A stretch of 64,000 bases of DNA from an uncultured Bacteroidales bacterium (GTDB taxonomy: Bacteria; Bacteroidota; Bacteroidia; Bacteroidales; UBA932), in NCBI GenBank assembly GCA_934725575.1, contig CAKVCK010000013.1, positions 40,710 through 104,709 on the forward strand. The letters are read 5' to 3'. This document shows positions 25,897 to 34,944 of this stretch, in pieces. The position numbers and the translations under genes were made by a program. Under the pieces are notes generated by a model. It was not told the origin of the DNA and searched no databases. It worked only from the letters and a program-made list of their open reading frames with translations. Positions within the stretch are counted from its first letter, which is position 1, and each line of letters opens with the position of its first letter.

Positions 25897-26856
25897 TTAA
25901 TTCACCCGATTCACCGAAGCCATCCTCCCGATTGACTTGGTCATCACACCTAAGTTCTTTGGAGCCTTGTAGTTGATGTGCGACGCTCCGGTAGCGTCCT
26001 CGATCATTAGCGAGTTCGTCACATTCACACTGCAATTAGCCGTTCCAGAAGTCTCAAGCAAGGCGTCCTCTATCTCGGCGTCCATCGCCTTTACATTGGA
26101 CGCTCCGGAAGCGTCAACCTCCAACTTGCCGACTTTCCCGTTCAGGTTCAATATGCAGGCTCCGGAAGCGTCAACCTCTATTTTCCCGAAGTTCCCGTCC
26201 ATATTGGTCTTGGCGGCTCCACTGACATCGACCTCGGCCTTGTCGGCATTGATCTTGAAGCTGCCGCTCGCTGCCCCCGAGAGATCGAGTTCAGCCTCGT
26301 TGAAATTACCGGTGAGTTTGTAGGAACAGGCCCCGCTTATCTCTGCGTCCAATTTTTCTGCATTGACATTCAATGACTTGATTTTGCTTGCTCCACTCAA
26401 ATCCAACGAAATTTCCTCTCTTCCAAGGTCAAATGTGTCATCGCATTTCAGACTTGTGGCTCCCGACATTTCAAGTTTCCTCAGCTTTGGCATCGCGATC
26501 TCTGCCTTGCACGTCCAGTTTCCCAATTCTTTCTGAAGCTTTGACGGAATATTCTTGTTCCACCCGATCTTCAGAACACCATTATTGACCCACACTTGAA
26601 GATATTCCTTAAGCACGTTCGGCAGAGTGATCTCCACTTTGTACGAGTCTGATTTGACAAGGTTGACCTCGACTATCCCGCTTAGTTCCAACCCGCTGAA
26701 ATCCTTGCAGTTGAACTTGCATTTGGTGTATTCCGCATCAACTTTTGAGGTTGTTGTCAGATACATTGATTCAGCCGGATACCCCACGGGGGCGGTAAAG
26801 CCGGTCGCTGTGAACATTGCGAGCACTGCGGCTCCGATAAACATAAACTTTTTCAT
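25897..26856 (-). CDS. Secreted GIN-domain (DUF2807) protein
   Basis: A 319-residue protein with a signal peptide (MKKFMFIGAAVLAMFTATGFT). The mature part is the DUF2807 putative auto-transporter adhesin fold: FSGLELSGIVEVNLV, then a repeating beta-helix in which a SGA/SGT turn recurs about every 20 residues (MSGATS, LSGASK, ISGACS, LSGAAS, VSGAAK, ASGACI, ASGASN, TSGTAN). Function is unknown; the label adhesin is not proven. Its ATG overlaps the stop of the putative anti-sigma gene by four bases, so it is the third gene of the sigma operon. Confidence 0.88.
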   Translation of the reverse strand: MKKFMFIGAAVLAMFTATGFTAPVGYPAESMYLTTTSKVDAEYTKCKFNCKDFSGLELSGIVEVNLVKSDSYKVEITLPNVLKEYLQVWVNNGVLKIGWNKNIPSKLQKELGNWTCKAEIAMPKLRKLEMSGATSLKCDDTFDLGREEISLDLSGASKIKSLNVNAEKLDAEISGACSYKLTGNFNEAELDLSGAASGSFKINADKAEVDVSGAAKTNMDGNFGKIEVDASGACILNLNGKVGKLEVDASGASNVKAMDAEIEDALLETSGTANCSVNVTNSLMIEDATGASHINYKAPKNLGVMTKSIGRMASVNRVN

Positions 26857-27359
26857 AACTCTTTTATTTTGTTGATTTTATCTAATCCGTTAAGTAGCTC
26901 TCCATAGTATTCCTTCAGAATATGCGCCTTGGTCTTGTCGTCAAGCTCATCCGGCAACTGGTCAATCATTGCCACATTCTCATTGGTGATGCTTCCCACC
27001 GTCGTCGCCCACCTCTCATCCAAATCCTTTGTGAATATCTCTTCGTACATCACCGCGATTTTCTCCGAATATGCCATATACACCGCGACAGGATCATCAG
27101 CCACCCCTGCGAACCAATCCACCTCACCTGCCACCGGACGGTCTATGAATATCACAGCGGCCACAATGGCTGCCGCCACGGCTGTCATCGCACTGAATAT
27201 GCCAGTGAAGAGTCTCTTCCGATGACCGGTCTTGCGGCTGGATTCCAGCATCGTGTCCAGTTTCGCCTCGAACCGGGCCTCGTGTCCGGCCGGCAGTTCC
27301 TGATCATTCAGGATCTCCGGATTATTGTCGATATATTCTTTAAAGTCTGTCATATTCAT
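26853..27359 (-). CDS. Putative anti-sigma factor, single membrane span
   Basis: A 168-residue protein with a cytoplasmic N-terminal part of about 45 residues, one hydrophobic segment (about 47-72, ending AAVIFIDRP) and a periplasmic C-terminal part rich in helices. No zinc anti-sigma HxxxCxxC motif is seen. The gene order (ECF sigma, this, GIN protein) and the 20-base overlap with the sigma gene are the main reasons for calling it an anti-sigma factor, so this is inference from context. Confidence 0.65.
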   Translation of the reverse strand: MNMTDFKEYIDNNPEILNDQELPAGHEARFEAKLDTMLESSRKTGHRKRLFTGIFSAMTAVAAAIVAAVIFIDRPVAGEVDWFAGVADDPVAVYMAYSEKIAVMYEEIFTKDLDERWATTVGSITNENVAMIDQLPDELDDKTKAHILKEYYGELLNGLDKINKIKEL

Positions 27360-27855
27360 ATTTCTTTAATTTCTCGGCCAGTTTCACCCTACCTCTTGAG
27401 AACTGTGTCCTGATCGTGCCTTCCCGCTCTCCTGTCAGGTTGGCGATCTCCTCGTAGTCAAGGCCTTCCAGAAGCACAAGGTTCATGACCAGCCTGTAGT
27501 TGTCCGGCAATTCCTCGATGGCCTTGCGTACTTGGGTGACGGCGGCCATAGTCCCGGGAAGCTCGAACTGAGTGTCGCTGTCATATTCAGAAGCGTCGGC
27601 GGCATATTCATCAAGGAAGAGCCTCTCGCGCTTTTTCCGTCTGACTGCGTCGATGGATTTCCTGATGCAGGTGCGGCTGAGCCACGTCGCCACTTGCGCC
27701 GGATCTTTTGGAGCGATGTCGGATGAGATGAACTTGAGTATGGTGTCCTGCATAATCTCCTCGGCCTCGCCGCTGTCGCGGACAATCCGCAGGCTCGTGT
27801 TGTAAAGCCTCCGGGCGTGCGCCTTGTAGAATGTTATGGACTCTTCTCTTGTCAT
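27340..27855 (-). CDS. ECF-type RNA polymerase sigma factor
   Basis: A 171-residue sigma-70 family protein with only regions 2 and 4. Region 2 contains RRLYNTSLRIVRDSGEAEEIMQDTILKF and TWLSRTCIRKSIDAVRRKKRE; region 4 contains LPDNYRLVMNLVLLEGLDYEEIANLTGEREGTIRTQFSRGRVKL. It overlaps the next gene, so sigma and its presumed inhibitor are made together. The envelope-type third gene suggests an envelope-stress or surface signal. The large SusC operon ends 150 bases upstream at its own terminator. Confidence 0.92.
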   Translation of the reverse strand: MTREESITFYKAHARRLYNTSLRIVRDSGEAEEIMQDTILKFISSDIAPKDPAQVATWLSRTCIRKSIDAVRRKKRERLFLDEYAADASEYDSDTQFELPGTMAAVTQVRKAIEELPDNYRLVMNLVLLEGLDYEEIANLTGEREGTIRTQFSRGRVKLAEKLKKYEYDRL

Positions 27856-27950
27856 CGTTTCTCTTTCGTTTCACAATATAAACGAATATTCCTGTCAATT
27901 GTTACAAAAATTTTCGTTTTTCTTGCGGATGTGGTTGATATACGGGAATA

Positions 27951-27988
27951 TTAATAAAAAGAGACCGTCCCGAAAAGGGGGCGGCCTC
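27951..27988 (-). terminator. Intrinsic terminator of the SusC/SusD operon
   Basis: On the minus strand GAGGCCGCCCC and GGGACGGTCTC form an 11-base stem (with G-U or mismatch at two places) around CTTTTC, followed by TTTTTATTAA. It lies 22 bases after the stop of the last lipoprotein gene. This is a textbook Rho-independent terminator and sets the 3' border of the 17-kb unit. Confidence 0.88.
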
Positions 27989-28009
27989 AAAGCGATTTAT
28001 GAATATTCC

Positions 28010-30154
28010 CTATAGCAGAGTGGCTTTCTCTCCGAGGAATCCGTCATCGGATGCCGGACGCTGGGGAGCGAAAGAGCTGAAAGGCTCCAGACAAAGGTTT
28101 GAATATGTCTTGGATCCCACGCTCTGCCTTGTGTAAGAGGCGCTGGTGGCTTTCTCAGTGGTGAACAGCAGGAACTGATAGCTGTTGATCGCCGCGTCGG
28201 AGTACGGGCTTGGAGTCATCCTGATCGCCCCGTCAATGAATCCGAGTGACATACTGTTGCCTCCCCAGTAGATTGACAGGCCGTCAGAAAGGCCGAGTGT
28301 CACGTAGTAGGTCTTGTAGCGTCCCAGCGGCTGAGGCTCGATCTGGATCGAGTGGCTTTCAGGGTCGTAATAGCCCTTGACCTCAGGAGTGAAATCGTTG
28401 GTGTTCGACAAGCCACTGATCATCACGTCGTTGCCTCCGAGGCTGTAGATGTCGACACGGAAAGATTCGTCACCGGATGATGATCCGCTTGTGTTATCGA
28501 CCGTCGCCGTGGCTTTGTATGCCCCGATGAAGTCCTGAAGATTCTTGCTAGTGTCGAAATCGGACGCGGCGTATCCCTTGGTCTCGGCTGTCTTTGTCAC
28601 GAACGTCCTGTCCCCGAACTCATTGACCACGCAGACGCAAAGCGTGTAGCTTGTGCCTTGCTTCAATGTGTTGAAGACGGTGGCGAATCCGTCCTCGCTC
28701 ACCAGCTTCTGGAGGAATTCCTCGTTGACCTCGTTGCCTCTCTCCCAGGCGATCTCCTCGGCGCTTGTCTTTAGGTTGGAGACCATATACTCAAGATAGT
28801 CGGTCCTCATACACAGGTACTTGAGAGAAACGACATTGTCGGCCTGCATATCCCAGAACAAAGTCGTGTAAGGGGAGTAGAGAGTGTTTGACGGATCGTT
28901 TCGCCATTCGAACTTGTTGACCTTTGGTGTGTAGCGTCCGTCTGGATCGCAGGTGAACCTCTTCATATAGAGCACTGTGGCAGTCGAGGTGGAGTCGTAG
29001 GCCAAGGCGACCGCGGTGCAGTTGCCTGAGCCGACATTCCAAAGCTCGGAGCTGTCATCGTACAGTGTGACCACAGGTGCGCTTCCCGGCTTTTTGTCGG
29101 CTTCCAACGCTTTCCTGATCTCTTCCTGCCTTGCGGTGTCCTCAGTGATGTCTCCGCTTACAACCGTAGCCTTGTAGAATCTGGTATATTCATTCTTGCT
29201 GAATGAAAGCCTCGGGGCCTTGAAGCCGGTCTCGGTGGTTTCGATTCCGTCGAATGAAATCTCCACGACCGGGGTCTTGTCCTCGTTGCCGTTGAAGGTG
29301 AGAGTCTCGTTACCTTGGGCGAAATAGCCTGCGGAGACGAAATAGATCAGGTAGAACGAGAAGTTTCCGTTGCCGTCGTAGGTGCAAGGATACGAGCTGT
29401 AGGCGGCTTTGTTGCCGGTGTACTCGGCCATATCTGAGACCCTTACATATTCATTGTAATTGGAGTTGTAGTAGCCGATCGACTGTGAAGGCACGGTGCA
29501 GGTGTTGTCCTCGTTTAGGATGAACTTGAAGGACACGCCGCTGGCCCAGTCGTTGACTTTGAAAATGTTGGTTCCCACAGCCTTTTCCACTTTCAGCCCG
29601 CTGTCACGGCCTGTGTAGAATGCGTTGTAGGTGTAGGTCGCTGTCTGCTGGACCTTGTTTCCGCTCTCGTCGGTCCTGTAGTAGGGCTCCCATTCGAGGG
29701 CGAAGGACACAGACAGGTTGATCTTGTCGGAGAACTGGGTCACGTAGGCGCTTCCTGTTCCGGTCTCTTCCTGGCGGTCGCTTATGAGTATGGTCGCGTT
29801 GAGGGACGAGCCGGTAAGGAGCTGCCTGAGGTTTACCTCAACCGGGACTGTGACCGAATAGCTGCCGTCGGGCAGTGTGACAGTCTCCGGAATGTTGAAG
29901 GCACTTTCATTCTCGCCTTTTTTCTGGAGTCCCACTGACAGTTCTCCCTTGTTTCCCGGCCTGGCGATCTCTATCTCCAAGGTTCCGGACTTGCTGCCTT
30001 GCGGAAACTCCTTGGTCAGGGAGGACTGTATGAAATGGATTTCCTTCGCGTCGTCCGCGCTTGGCTTGTAGATGGTTCCTTCCTGCTCCTTACCGCAGCC
30101 GGCGGCGAGCAGGGAAGTGGCCAGAATACTTAATAATATCTTTGTATGTCTCAT
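28010..30154 (-). CDS. Surface lipoprotein of unknown function, last gene of SusCD operon
   Basis: A 714-residue lipoprotein with lipobox LLAAGCGKE (lipid cysteine about residue 20) and acidic residues just after it, which often marks export to the cell surface in Bacteroidetes. The N-terminal 150 residues look like a beta-sandwich (TLEIEIARPGNKGELSVGL). I recognise no catalytic motif. Its place directly after susD (15 bases) is where SusE/SusF-type surface binding proteins usually sit, so a ligand-binding role is likely, though sequence likeness to SusE/F is not evident. Confidence 0.75.
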   Translation of the reverse strand: MRHTKILLSILATSLLAAGCGKEQEGTIYKPSADDAKEIHFIQSSLTKEFPQGSKSGTLEIEIARPGNKGELSVGLQKKGENESAFNIPETVTLPDGSYSVTVPVEVNLRQLLTGSSLNATILISDRQEETGTGSAYVTQFSDKINLSVSFALEWEPYYRTDESGNKVQQTATYTYNAFYTGRDSGLKVEKAVGTNIFKVNDWASGVSFKFILNEDNTCTVPSQSIGYYNSNYNEYVRVSDMAEYTGNKAAYSSYPCTYDGNGNFSFYLIYFVSAGYFAQGNETLTFNGNEDKTPVVEISFDGIETTETGFKAPRLSFSKNEYTRFYKATVVSGDITEDTARQEEIRKALEADKKPGSAPVVTLYDDSSELWNVGSGNCTAVALAYDSTSTATVLYMKRFTCDPDGRYTPKVNKFEWRNDPSNTLYSPYTTLFWDMQADNVVSLKYLCMRTDYLEYMVSNLKTSAEEIAWERGNEVNEEFLQKLVSEDGFATVFNTLKQGTSYTLCVCVVNEFGDRTFVTKTAETKGYAASDFDTSKNLQDFIGAYKATATVDNTSGSSSGDESFRVDIYSLGGNDVMISGLSNTNDFTPEVKGYYDPESHSIQIEPQPLGRYKTYYVTLGLSDGLSIYWGGNSMSLGFIDGAIRMTPSPYSDAAINSYQFLLFTTEKATSASYTRQSVGSKTYSNLCLEPFSSFAPQRPASDDGFLGEKATLL

Positions 30155-30169
30155 TGTCTCTGAATTCTA

Positions 30170-31726
30170 TCAAGGGTTCTGATCTTCTTCATTGATGTTA
30201 GGGTTGGCGTCGAGCTCGTCCTTAGGGATGGTCAGCACCCAGTCGTAGGTGTCGGCATTCGTGAGGTCGATGCCGTTCCGCTTCATTGCGGAGATGCATT
30301 CCTCCGAGAATCCGTCCTCGGTGCGGCGGTCGATGCCCTGACCGGTCCTGCGAACGTCGAAGATGCGGCCGTACTCACCCCAAAGCTCCACTCGCCTCTG
30401 GATCAGGATGTTCTCAAGAAGGGATCCTGTCCACGTCGTCGTCGTGGCGCCAAGGAGGGTTCCCGAATAGTTGTAGGCGTTGTATTTCGGGTTCCTCTTG
30501 GCCATCACCTTGTTCATCAGGTCACGGGCCACGTCTTGGTTTCCGAGCCTGAGGGCAGCCTCAGCGGCCGTGAAGTACATCTCCTCGACTCTCATATAGA
30601 TGTAGTCTCCGAGCCAGGATTGGACGTTGGAGAAGGCGAACTTCTTTGAGATGTAAGGGGATTCTTTGTCGGTCGGATCCCACCATCTTAGCCGGATGTC
30701 ACCTGAACCGATGTGGTTGTAGAGCTGCTTGTTGATCAGCTTGGGAGCGGACTTCGCATAGGCTCCGTCGGCGTTGTCCATGTGGGTGAAGAATCCGGCG
30801 TAGGCTCCGGACTGCTCGGAAGTCTCGATTCCGGCTCCCCACATCACGTTGCCGTAGCTGATGGAGTTCATGCCTCCCATAAGCTCGTTCTCGCCTCCGA
30901 TCTCGTATGCACCTCCATCGATGACCTGGGACGCCGCCTTGTAGGCTCCTTCCCAGTCACCTTCGGCGAGACATGCGCGGGACTTGATGCCCAGCGCGAC
31001 ATATTCATTGATGTGGGACTTGTTGCCTTTGTTCAGGGTTGAAGCCTCACCCTTGGAGAGACGCACGATGGCAGAGTCTATGTCGGAGTCGATCCGCGCA
31101 TAGACAACCTCAAGGTTCTCCCTCGGCTTGCCCTCTGTTCCGATTGAGGTCGGCTCAGTGTAAACAGGCACTCCGGGGTCGCTCCAGCGGTACTTGTCTG
31201 TCAGCGGATTGTAAGGGGCTCTTGCGAACCATGTCGCAAGGTTGAGGTAGGAGAGCGCCCTGATGGCGTAGGCCTGTCCCACGACGTAGGACACGTCAGC
31301 GGAGCCTCCGCCCATCGTCTCCTTGGCCGCTATGACGCTGTTGGCGTTGGCGATCCACTTGTAGTTGGCGTACCAGACATCGTACGATCTGAATGCAGAG
31401 GATGTGTACTGGTTCTTGACGTTGTAAACGTGGTCGTACCAGAACCATCCGTTGCCTTGGGACTGCATGATGAGGTCGTCTCCCATTGTCTCCTGGGCGA
31501 GGTTGTAGGCGGCGATACCGAAACTCTGATGGGTGTTGCCGGTGGTTGACCATCCGGCGGTCCACATCGAACGGTAGATTCCGTTGATGGAGGTGATGGC
31601 CGTGGAAGCCTCTTTCATCAGCTCCTCTCCGGAGCCGGAATCCGTAGGGTTGAACTCAAGCATGTCGCTGTCGCAGGAAACGGACGCGATGGCGAGAGCC
31701 GCAAGAATATATAGTTTCTTTCTCAT
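30170..31726 (-). CDS. SusD/RagB-family nutrient-binding lipoprotein
   Basis: A 518-residue lipoprotein (lipobox IASVSC, then DSDMLEF). Typical SusD features are the N-terminal TSINGIYRSMWTAGW helix, AYAIRALSYLNLATWFARAPYNPLTDKY, and a C-terminal YIYMRVEEMYFTAAEAALRLGN with the final ILIQRRVELWGEYGRIFDVRR. These are the TPR-like helices that dock on SusC as a lid. The partner gene is 11 bases upstream. Because the operon has a protease and no glycan enzyme, the ligand may be peptide, as for RagB. That is inference. Confidence 0.95.
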   Translation of the reverse strand: MRKKLYILAALAIASVSCDSDMLEFNPTDSGSGEELMKEASTAITSINGIYRSMWTAGWSTTGNTHQSFGIAAYNLAQETMGDDLIMQSQGNGWFWYDHVYNVKNQYTSSAFRSYDVWYANYKWIANANSVIAAKETMGGGSADVSYVVGQAYAIRALSYLNLATWFARAPYNPLTDKYRWSDPGVPVYTEPTSIGTEGKPRENLEVVYARIDSDIDSAIVRLSKGEASTLNKGNKSHINEYVALGIKSRACLAEGDWEGAYKAASQVIDGGAYEIGGENELMGGMNSISYGNVMWGAGIETSEQSGAYAGFFTHMDNADGAYAKSAPKLINKQLYNHIGSGDIRLRWWDPTDKESPYISKKFAFSNVQSWLGDYIYMRVEEMYFTAAEAALRLGNQDVARDLMNKVMAKRNPKYNAYNYSGTLLGATTTTWTGSLLENILIQRRVELWGEYGRIFDVRRTGQGIDRRTEDGFSEECISAMKRNGIDLTNADTYDWVLTIPKDELDANPNINEEDQNP

Positions 31727-31737
31727 AAGATTTCCTC

Positions 31738-34700
31738 CTAGAATTGAATGTCAATGCCGGCCACGATAGCCCTTGACGGGGTGTATGAATATGACACGCT
31801 TCCCGTGAAGTTGTACTGTGGGTCCATTCCGTCAAGATGGTTGAACATAGCGATGTTGTCCGCGGTGGCAAACAGCCTCAGCGAGCTGATGTCCAGCTTC
31901 GAGAGCCATTTCTTCGGGAACGTGTAGCCAAGAGTGATGTTCTTGATGGCGAAGTACGAGGCGTTGATGAGAGCCGTGTCGTTGGCCGGAGCCGAACCAC
32001 CTATCTCGACCATAGGAACGTCCGTCACGTCGCCCGGCTTCTGCCACCTGCGCAGAACGTTCTTGTGCCAGTTGTTTCCGGCGTACTGGACATTCATTGT
32101 GCCTGAATAAAGCCCGTCATAGACCTTTCCTCCGATCGACCAGGTGGTCAGGAAGGAGAGATCGATGTTCTTGAATATCACGAAGCTTGATCCGAGGCTT
32201 CCGGAGACGACTGGCTCACGGCTGCCCATATAGTATTTGCTCAAGGATGCCAATGAGACGTTGTCAGTGACATATTCATCACATTTGACATTGCTGATCG
32301 CTCCGTTCTCGTCCACTCCTCTCTTCCAGTAGGCGTAGTAGAGACGCTTTCCTGTGGCAGGATCGACGCCCGCCGTCTTGGAGAGGTAGAAGGTGTAGAT
32401 AGGCCTTCCGACCTCAATGACCGAGGCACCGGCACTGATGAAGTCCTGTGAGGCTGTGAGGCTCGTGACCTTGTTGCGGTTCAGCGAGGCCATCGCATTG
32501 GCGTCCCACCTGAAATTCGGCCTGTCGATTATGTTCACCCTTCCGGAGAACTCGAATCCCTGGTTTCTCATCGATCCCACATTGGCATCGTAGCCGGTGA
32601 ATCCGGTCGAGATGGCCAGAGGGTTCTCAAGAAGCATATCGCGGGTGTTCCTGTTGTAATATTCAGCGGTGAAGGTCACCTTTCCGCCGAAGAGTGAGGC
32701 TTCGATTCCGGCGTTGAGGTTGCCGTTCTTCTCCCACGTGATCGCCTTGTTCTCGAGCTTGGAGGCAAAGGCTCCGGCCTCGGTGCCGTTGGCCCAGGTG
32801 TAGTCGTAAAGACCTTGCCAGGCGTAGTAGGTTCCGAGGTTGTCGTTGCCCTGCACTCCGTAGGAGGCCTTGACTGTCAGGTTGCTGAGCCAAGAGGAGA
32901 ACTGTTCCATAAACTTTTCCTGAGACATCCTCCAGGATGCGCCGACCGACCAGAAGTTACCCCAACGGTCTGTCCTGTAGAATCTTGAGGAACCGTCCGT
33001 ACGCCAGCTCGCATCGAAATAGTAGCGGTTCCTGAACCCGTAGTTCAGTCTGGTGAACCAGGACTCGATTCCGTAGTTGTTCGAGTAACTGGAGTTCCCT
33101 GAAGTGGTTACGGCAGGATCGAGCTCATCGATTCCGTCCATTATTCCGGTCTTCTCTCCCATCGCATAATTGAATCTGTATCGGTAGTACTCGTGGCCGA
33201 GGAGAACCTTGATGTCGTGGTCGGAGAAAGTCCGGTCGTAGTTCAGAATCTGGTTGAATGTGTAACTGAGCGTGCGGGTGTTGGTCTTGCTCAGGCGGCC
33301 TCCCTGGTCAGCGGCGTTACCGTGGTACTTGTCATTCGTGACGGTACGCTGGTAGTCGTTGAAGTCGGTTCCCAGGTTCGCGGTCAGTCTCAGTCCGTAG
33401 AGAAGGGCGTCCTTCTTAGTCGTGCCCAAAGTGATGTACGATCTGGCCGACAAAGAGTTGCGGTAGTAGTAGGCTTTGTTGTTGTAGAGTTCGGCCCTTG
33501 AGTTGAATCCTTGGGCGGTAGGACGGTTCGCGTAGCCGTTGTCGTCCTCGTCACCATATTCATACTGAAGGTTTCCGGCCTCATCAAGGACGTTGTTTCC
33601 TTCCATATCCTTGAGATAGACAGGATAGACAGGAGCCATAAACTGCGCCGTGTACCAGACGTTGGAAGTTGTGGAGCCGGAGAAGTTCTGGTAGTCGGCC
33701 TTCGTGTGCGAGTAGTTCGCGCTCATTCCGACCTTCATCCAGGAGTTAGCCTGCGAGTCCACATTGACCCTTCCCGTGTAGCGGTTGAAGTCAGTGTTCT
33801 GGAGGATACCGTTCTCCTTGTAGTAGCCCATTGAGATGAGGTAGTTGATCTTCTCGGTCGCTCCGTTCACGGAGAAGATGTGCTCCGTGCGCAGTGCGGC
33901 GTTGTCGCTGATCTCGTCCATCCAGTTCTCGTTCCAAGCGGCCGCGGCGTCATCCTTGACCTTGCCGGTGGCCGGGTCGATGAGGGTTGACCAAGTGTAG
34001 TTCTTGTACGGGTTGTAATATTCAGGATTCTTGAGACCTCCGATGGTTTGGCCGAGGTTCGTCGCGGCGTATGCGCTCGCACCCTCGAAATCCATTCCCG
34101 TGCTGTACTGCGCGCTGTTCCTGAGGGACTCGTAGGTCAGTTCGATGAAATCGTCCATGCCGACGAGGTCGTACCGTCTGAGGGAACGAGAGGCTACTCC
34201 GGCGCTGCCCTTGTAGCTGATGACCGAACGCTCTCCGCTGCCTTTCTTGGTTGTGATGACAATGACGCCGTTGGCTCCTCTGGCTCCGTAGAGCGCGCCG
34301 GCCGATGCGTCCTTGAGCACGGTAAGTGACTCGATGTCAGCAGGGTTGATGGCACTGAGCGAGCCATCGTAAGGAATTCCGTCCACAACGTACAGAGGTG
34401 TTGAGACTGCGTTGATGGACCCGATTCCTCGGATCATGATCGAGGCTCCCTCGCCAGGCTGTCCGCCTCCGGAGGTGACCTGGAGTCCGGCCACTGTTCC
34501 TTCGATGGATTTGGTGATGTTGCCGGTTACCCTTTTCTGAAGCTCGTCTCCTTTCACGACTGAGGCCGAGCCGGTGAAACTGCTTTTCTTGGCCGTGCCG
34601 TAGGCGACAACCATGACTTCACCGATCTCGTCATCGATCGCGTCCTCCTGAAGGACCACGTTGATGACGGTCTTTCCCGCCACGCTTATCTTCTGGGTGA

Positions 34701-34944
34701 CATAGCCGATGCTGGAGAATGTCAGGACAGCGTCTGACGGGATTCCGGACATGGACCATGTTCCGTCCTCCGCCGTGACCGTTCCTGTCGTGGTGCCTTC
34801 GATGAAGACCCCGACTCCGATCAGCGGGAGGTTGCCGCTGTCTGTGACCGTTCCTTTCACATTGATGTTCTGAGCCTTGGCGGCCAGGACGCTGAGAAAG
34901 GCCAGCAGAGTGGCGGTGATTGTTCTCTTTATGCTATTTTTCAT
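31738..34944 (-). CDS. SusC/RagA-family TonB-dependent outer-membrane transporter
   Basis: A 1068-residue outer-membrane barrel. Signal peptide (1-24), carboxypeptidase-regulatory-like domain (about 27-103), TonB box around GEVMVVAYGT, plug domain with MIRGIGSINAVSTPLYVVDGIPYDG and LKDASAGALYGARGANGVIVITTKKG, then a beta barrel to the terminal aromatic VAGIDIQF. There is no STN signalling domain at the N-terminus, so it should not signal through a membrane anti-sigma factor. It overlaps the preceding lipoprotein gene by 11 bases and pairs with the SusD gene just downstream. Confidence 0.96.
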   Translation of the reverse strand: MKNSIKRTITATLLAFLSVLAAKAQNINVKGTVTDSGNLPLIGVGVFIEGTTTGTVTAEDGTWSMSGIPSDAVLTFSSIGYVTQKISVAGKTVINVVLQEDAIDDEIGEVMVVAYGTAKKSSFTGSASVVKGDELQKRVTGNITKSIEGTVAGLQVTSGGGQPGEGASIMIRGIGSINAVSTPLYVVDGIPYDGSLSAINPADIESLTVLKDASAGALYGARGANGVIVITTKKGSGERSVISYKGSAGVASRSLRRYDLVGMDDFIELTYESLRNSAQYSTGMDFEGASAYAATNLGQTIGGLKNPEYYNPYKNYTWSTLIDPATGKVKDDAAAAWNENWMDEISDNAALRTEHIFSVNGATEKINYLISMGYYKENGILQNTDFNRYTGRVNVDSQANSWMKVGMSANYSHTKADYQNFSGSTTSNVWYTAQFMAPVYPVYLKDMEGNNVLDEAGNLQYEYGDEDDNGYANRPTAQGFNSRAELYNNKAYYYRNSLSARSYITLGTTKKDALLYGLRLTANLGTDFNDYQRTVTNDKYHGNAADQGGRLSKTNTRTLSYTFNQILNYDRTFSDHDIKVLLGHEYYRYRFNYAMGEKTGIMDGIDELDPAVTTSGNSSYSNNYGIESWFTRLNYGFRNRYYFDASWRTDGSSRFYRTDRWGNFWSVGASWRMSQEKFMEQFSSWLSNLTVKASYGVQGNDNLGTYYAWQGLYDYTWANGTEAGAFASKLENKAITWEKNGNLNAGIEASLFGGKVTFTAEYYNRNTRDMLLENPLAISTGFTGYDANVGSMRNQGFEFSGRVNIIDRPNFRWDANAMASLNRNKVTSLTASQDFISAGASVIEVGRPIYTFYLSKTAGVDPATGKRLYYAYWKRGVDENGAISNVKCDEYVTDNVSLASLSKYYMGSREPVVSGSLGSSFVIFKNIDLSFLTTWSIGGKVYDGLYSGTMNVQYAGNNWHKNVLRRWQKPGDVTDVPMVEIGGSAPANDTALINASYFAIKNITLGYTFPKKWLSKLDISSLRLFATADNIAMFNHLDGMDPQYNFTGSVSYSYTPSRAIVAGIDIQF

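Noticed and set aside
26000..26420. Short repeated GCTCCGGAAGCGTC-type DNA
   Set aside because: These are the SGA turns of the GIN-domain beta-helix, not an independent repeat.
27340..27855. ECF sigma factor as the regulator of the SusCD operon
   Set aside because: SusC lacks the STN domain needed for that type of signalling, a strong terminator separates the units, and the sigma gene has its own third gene.
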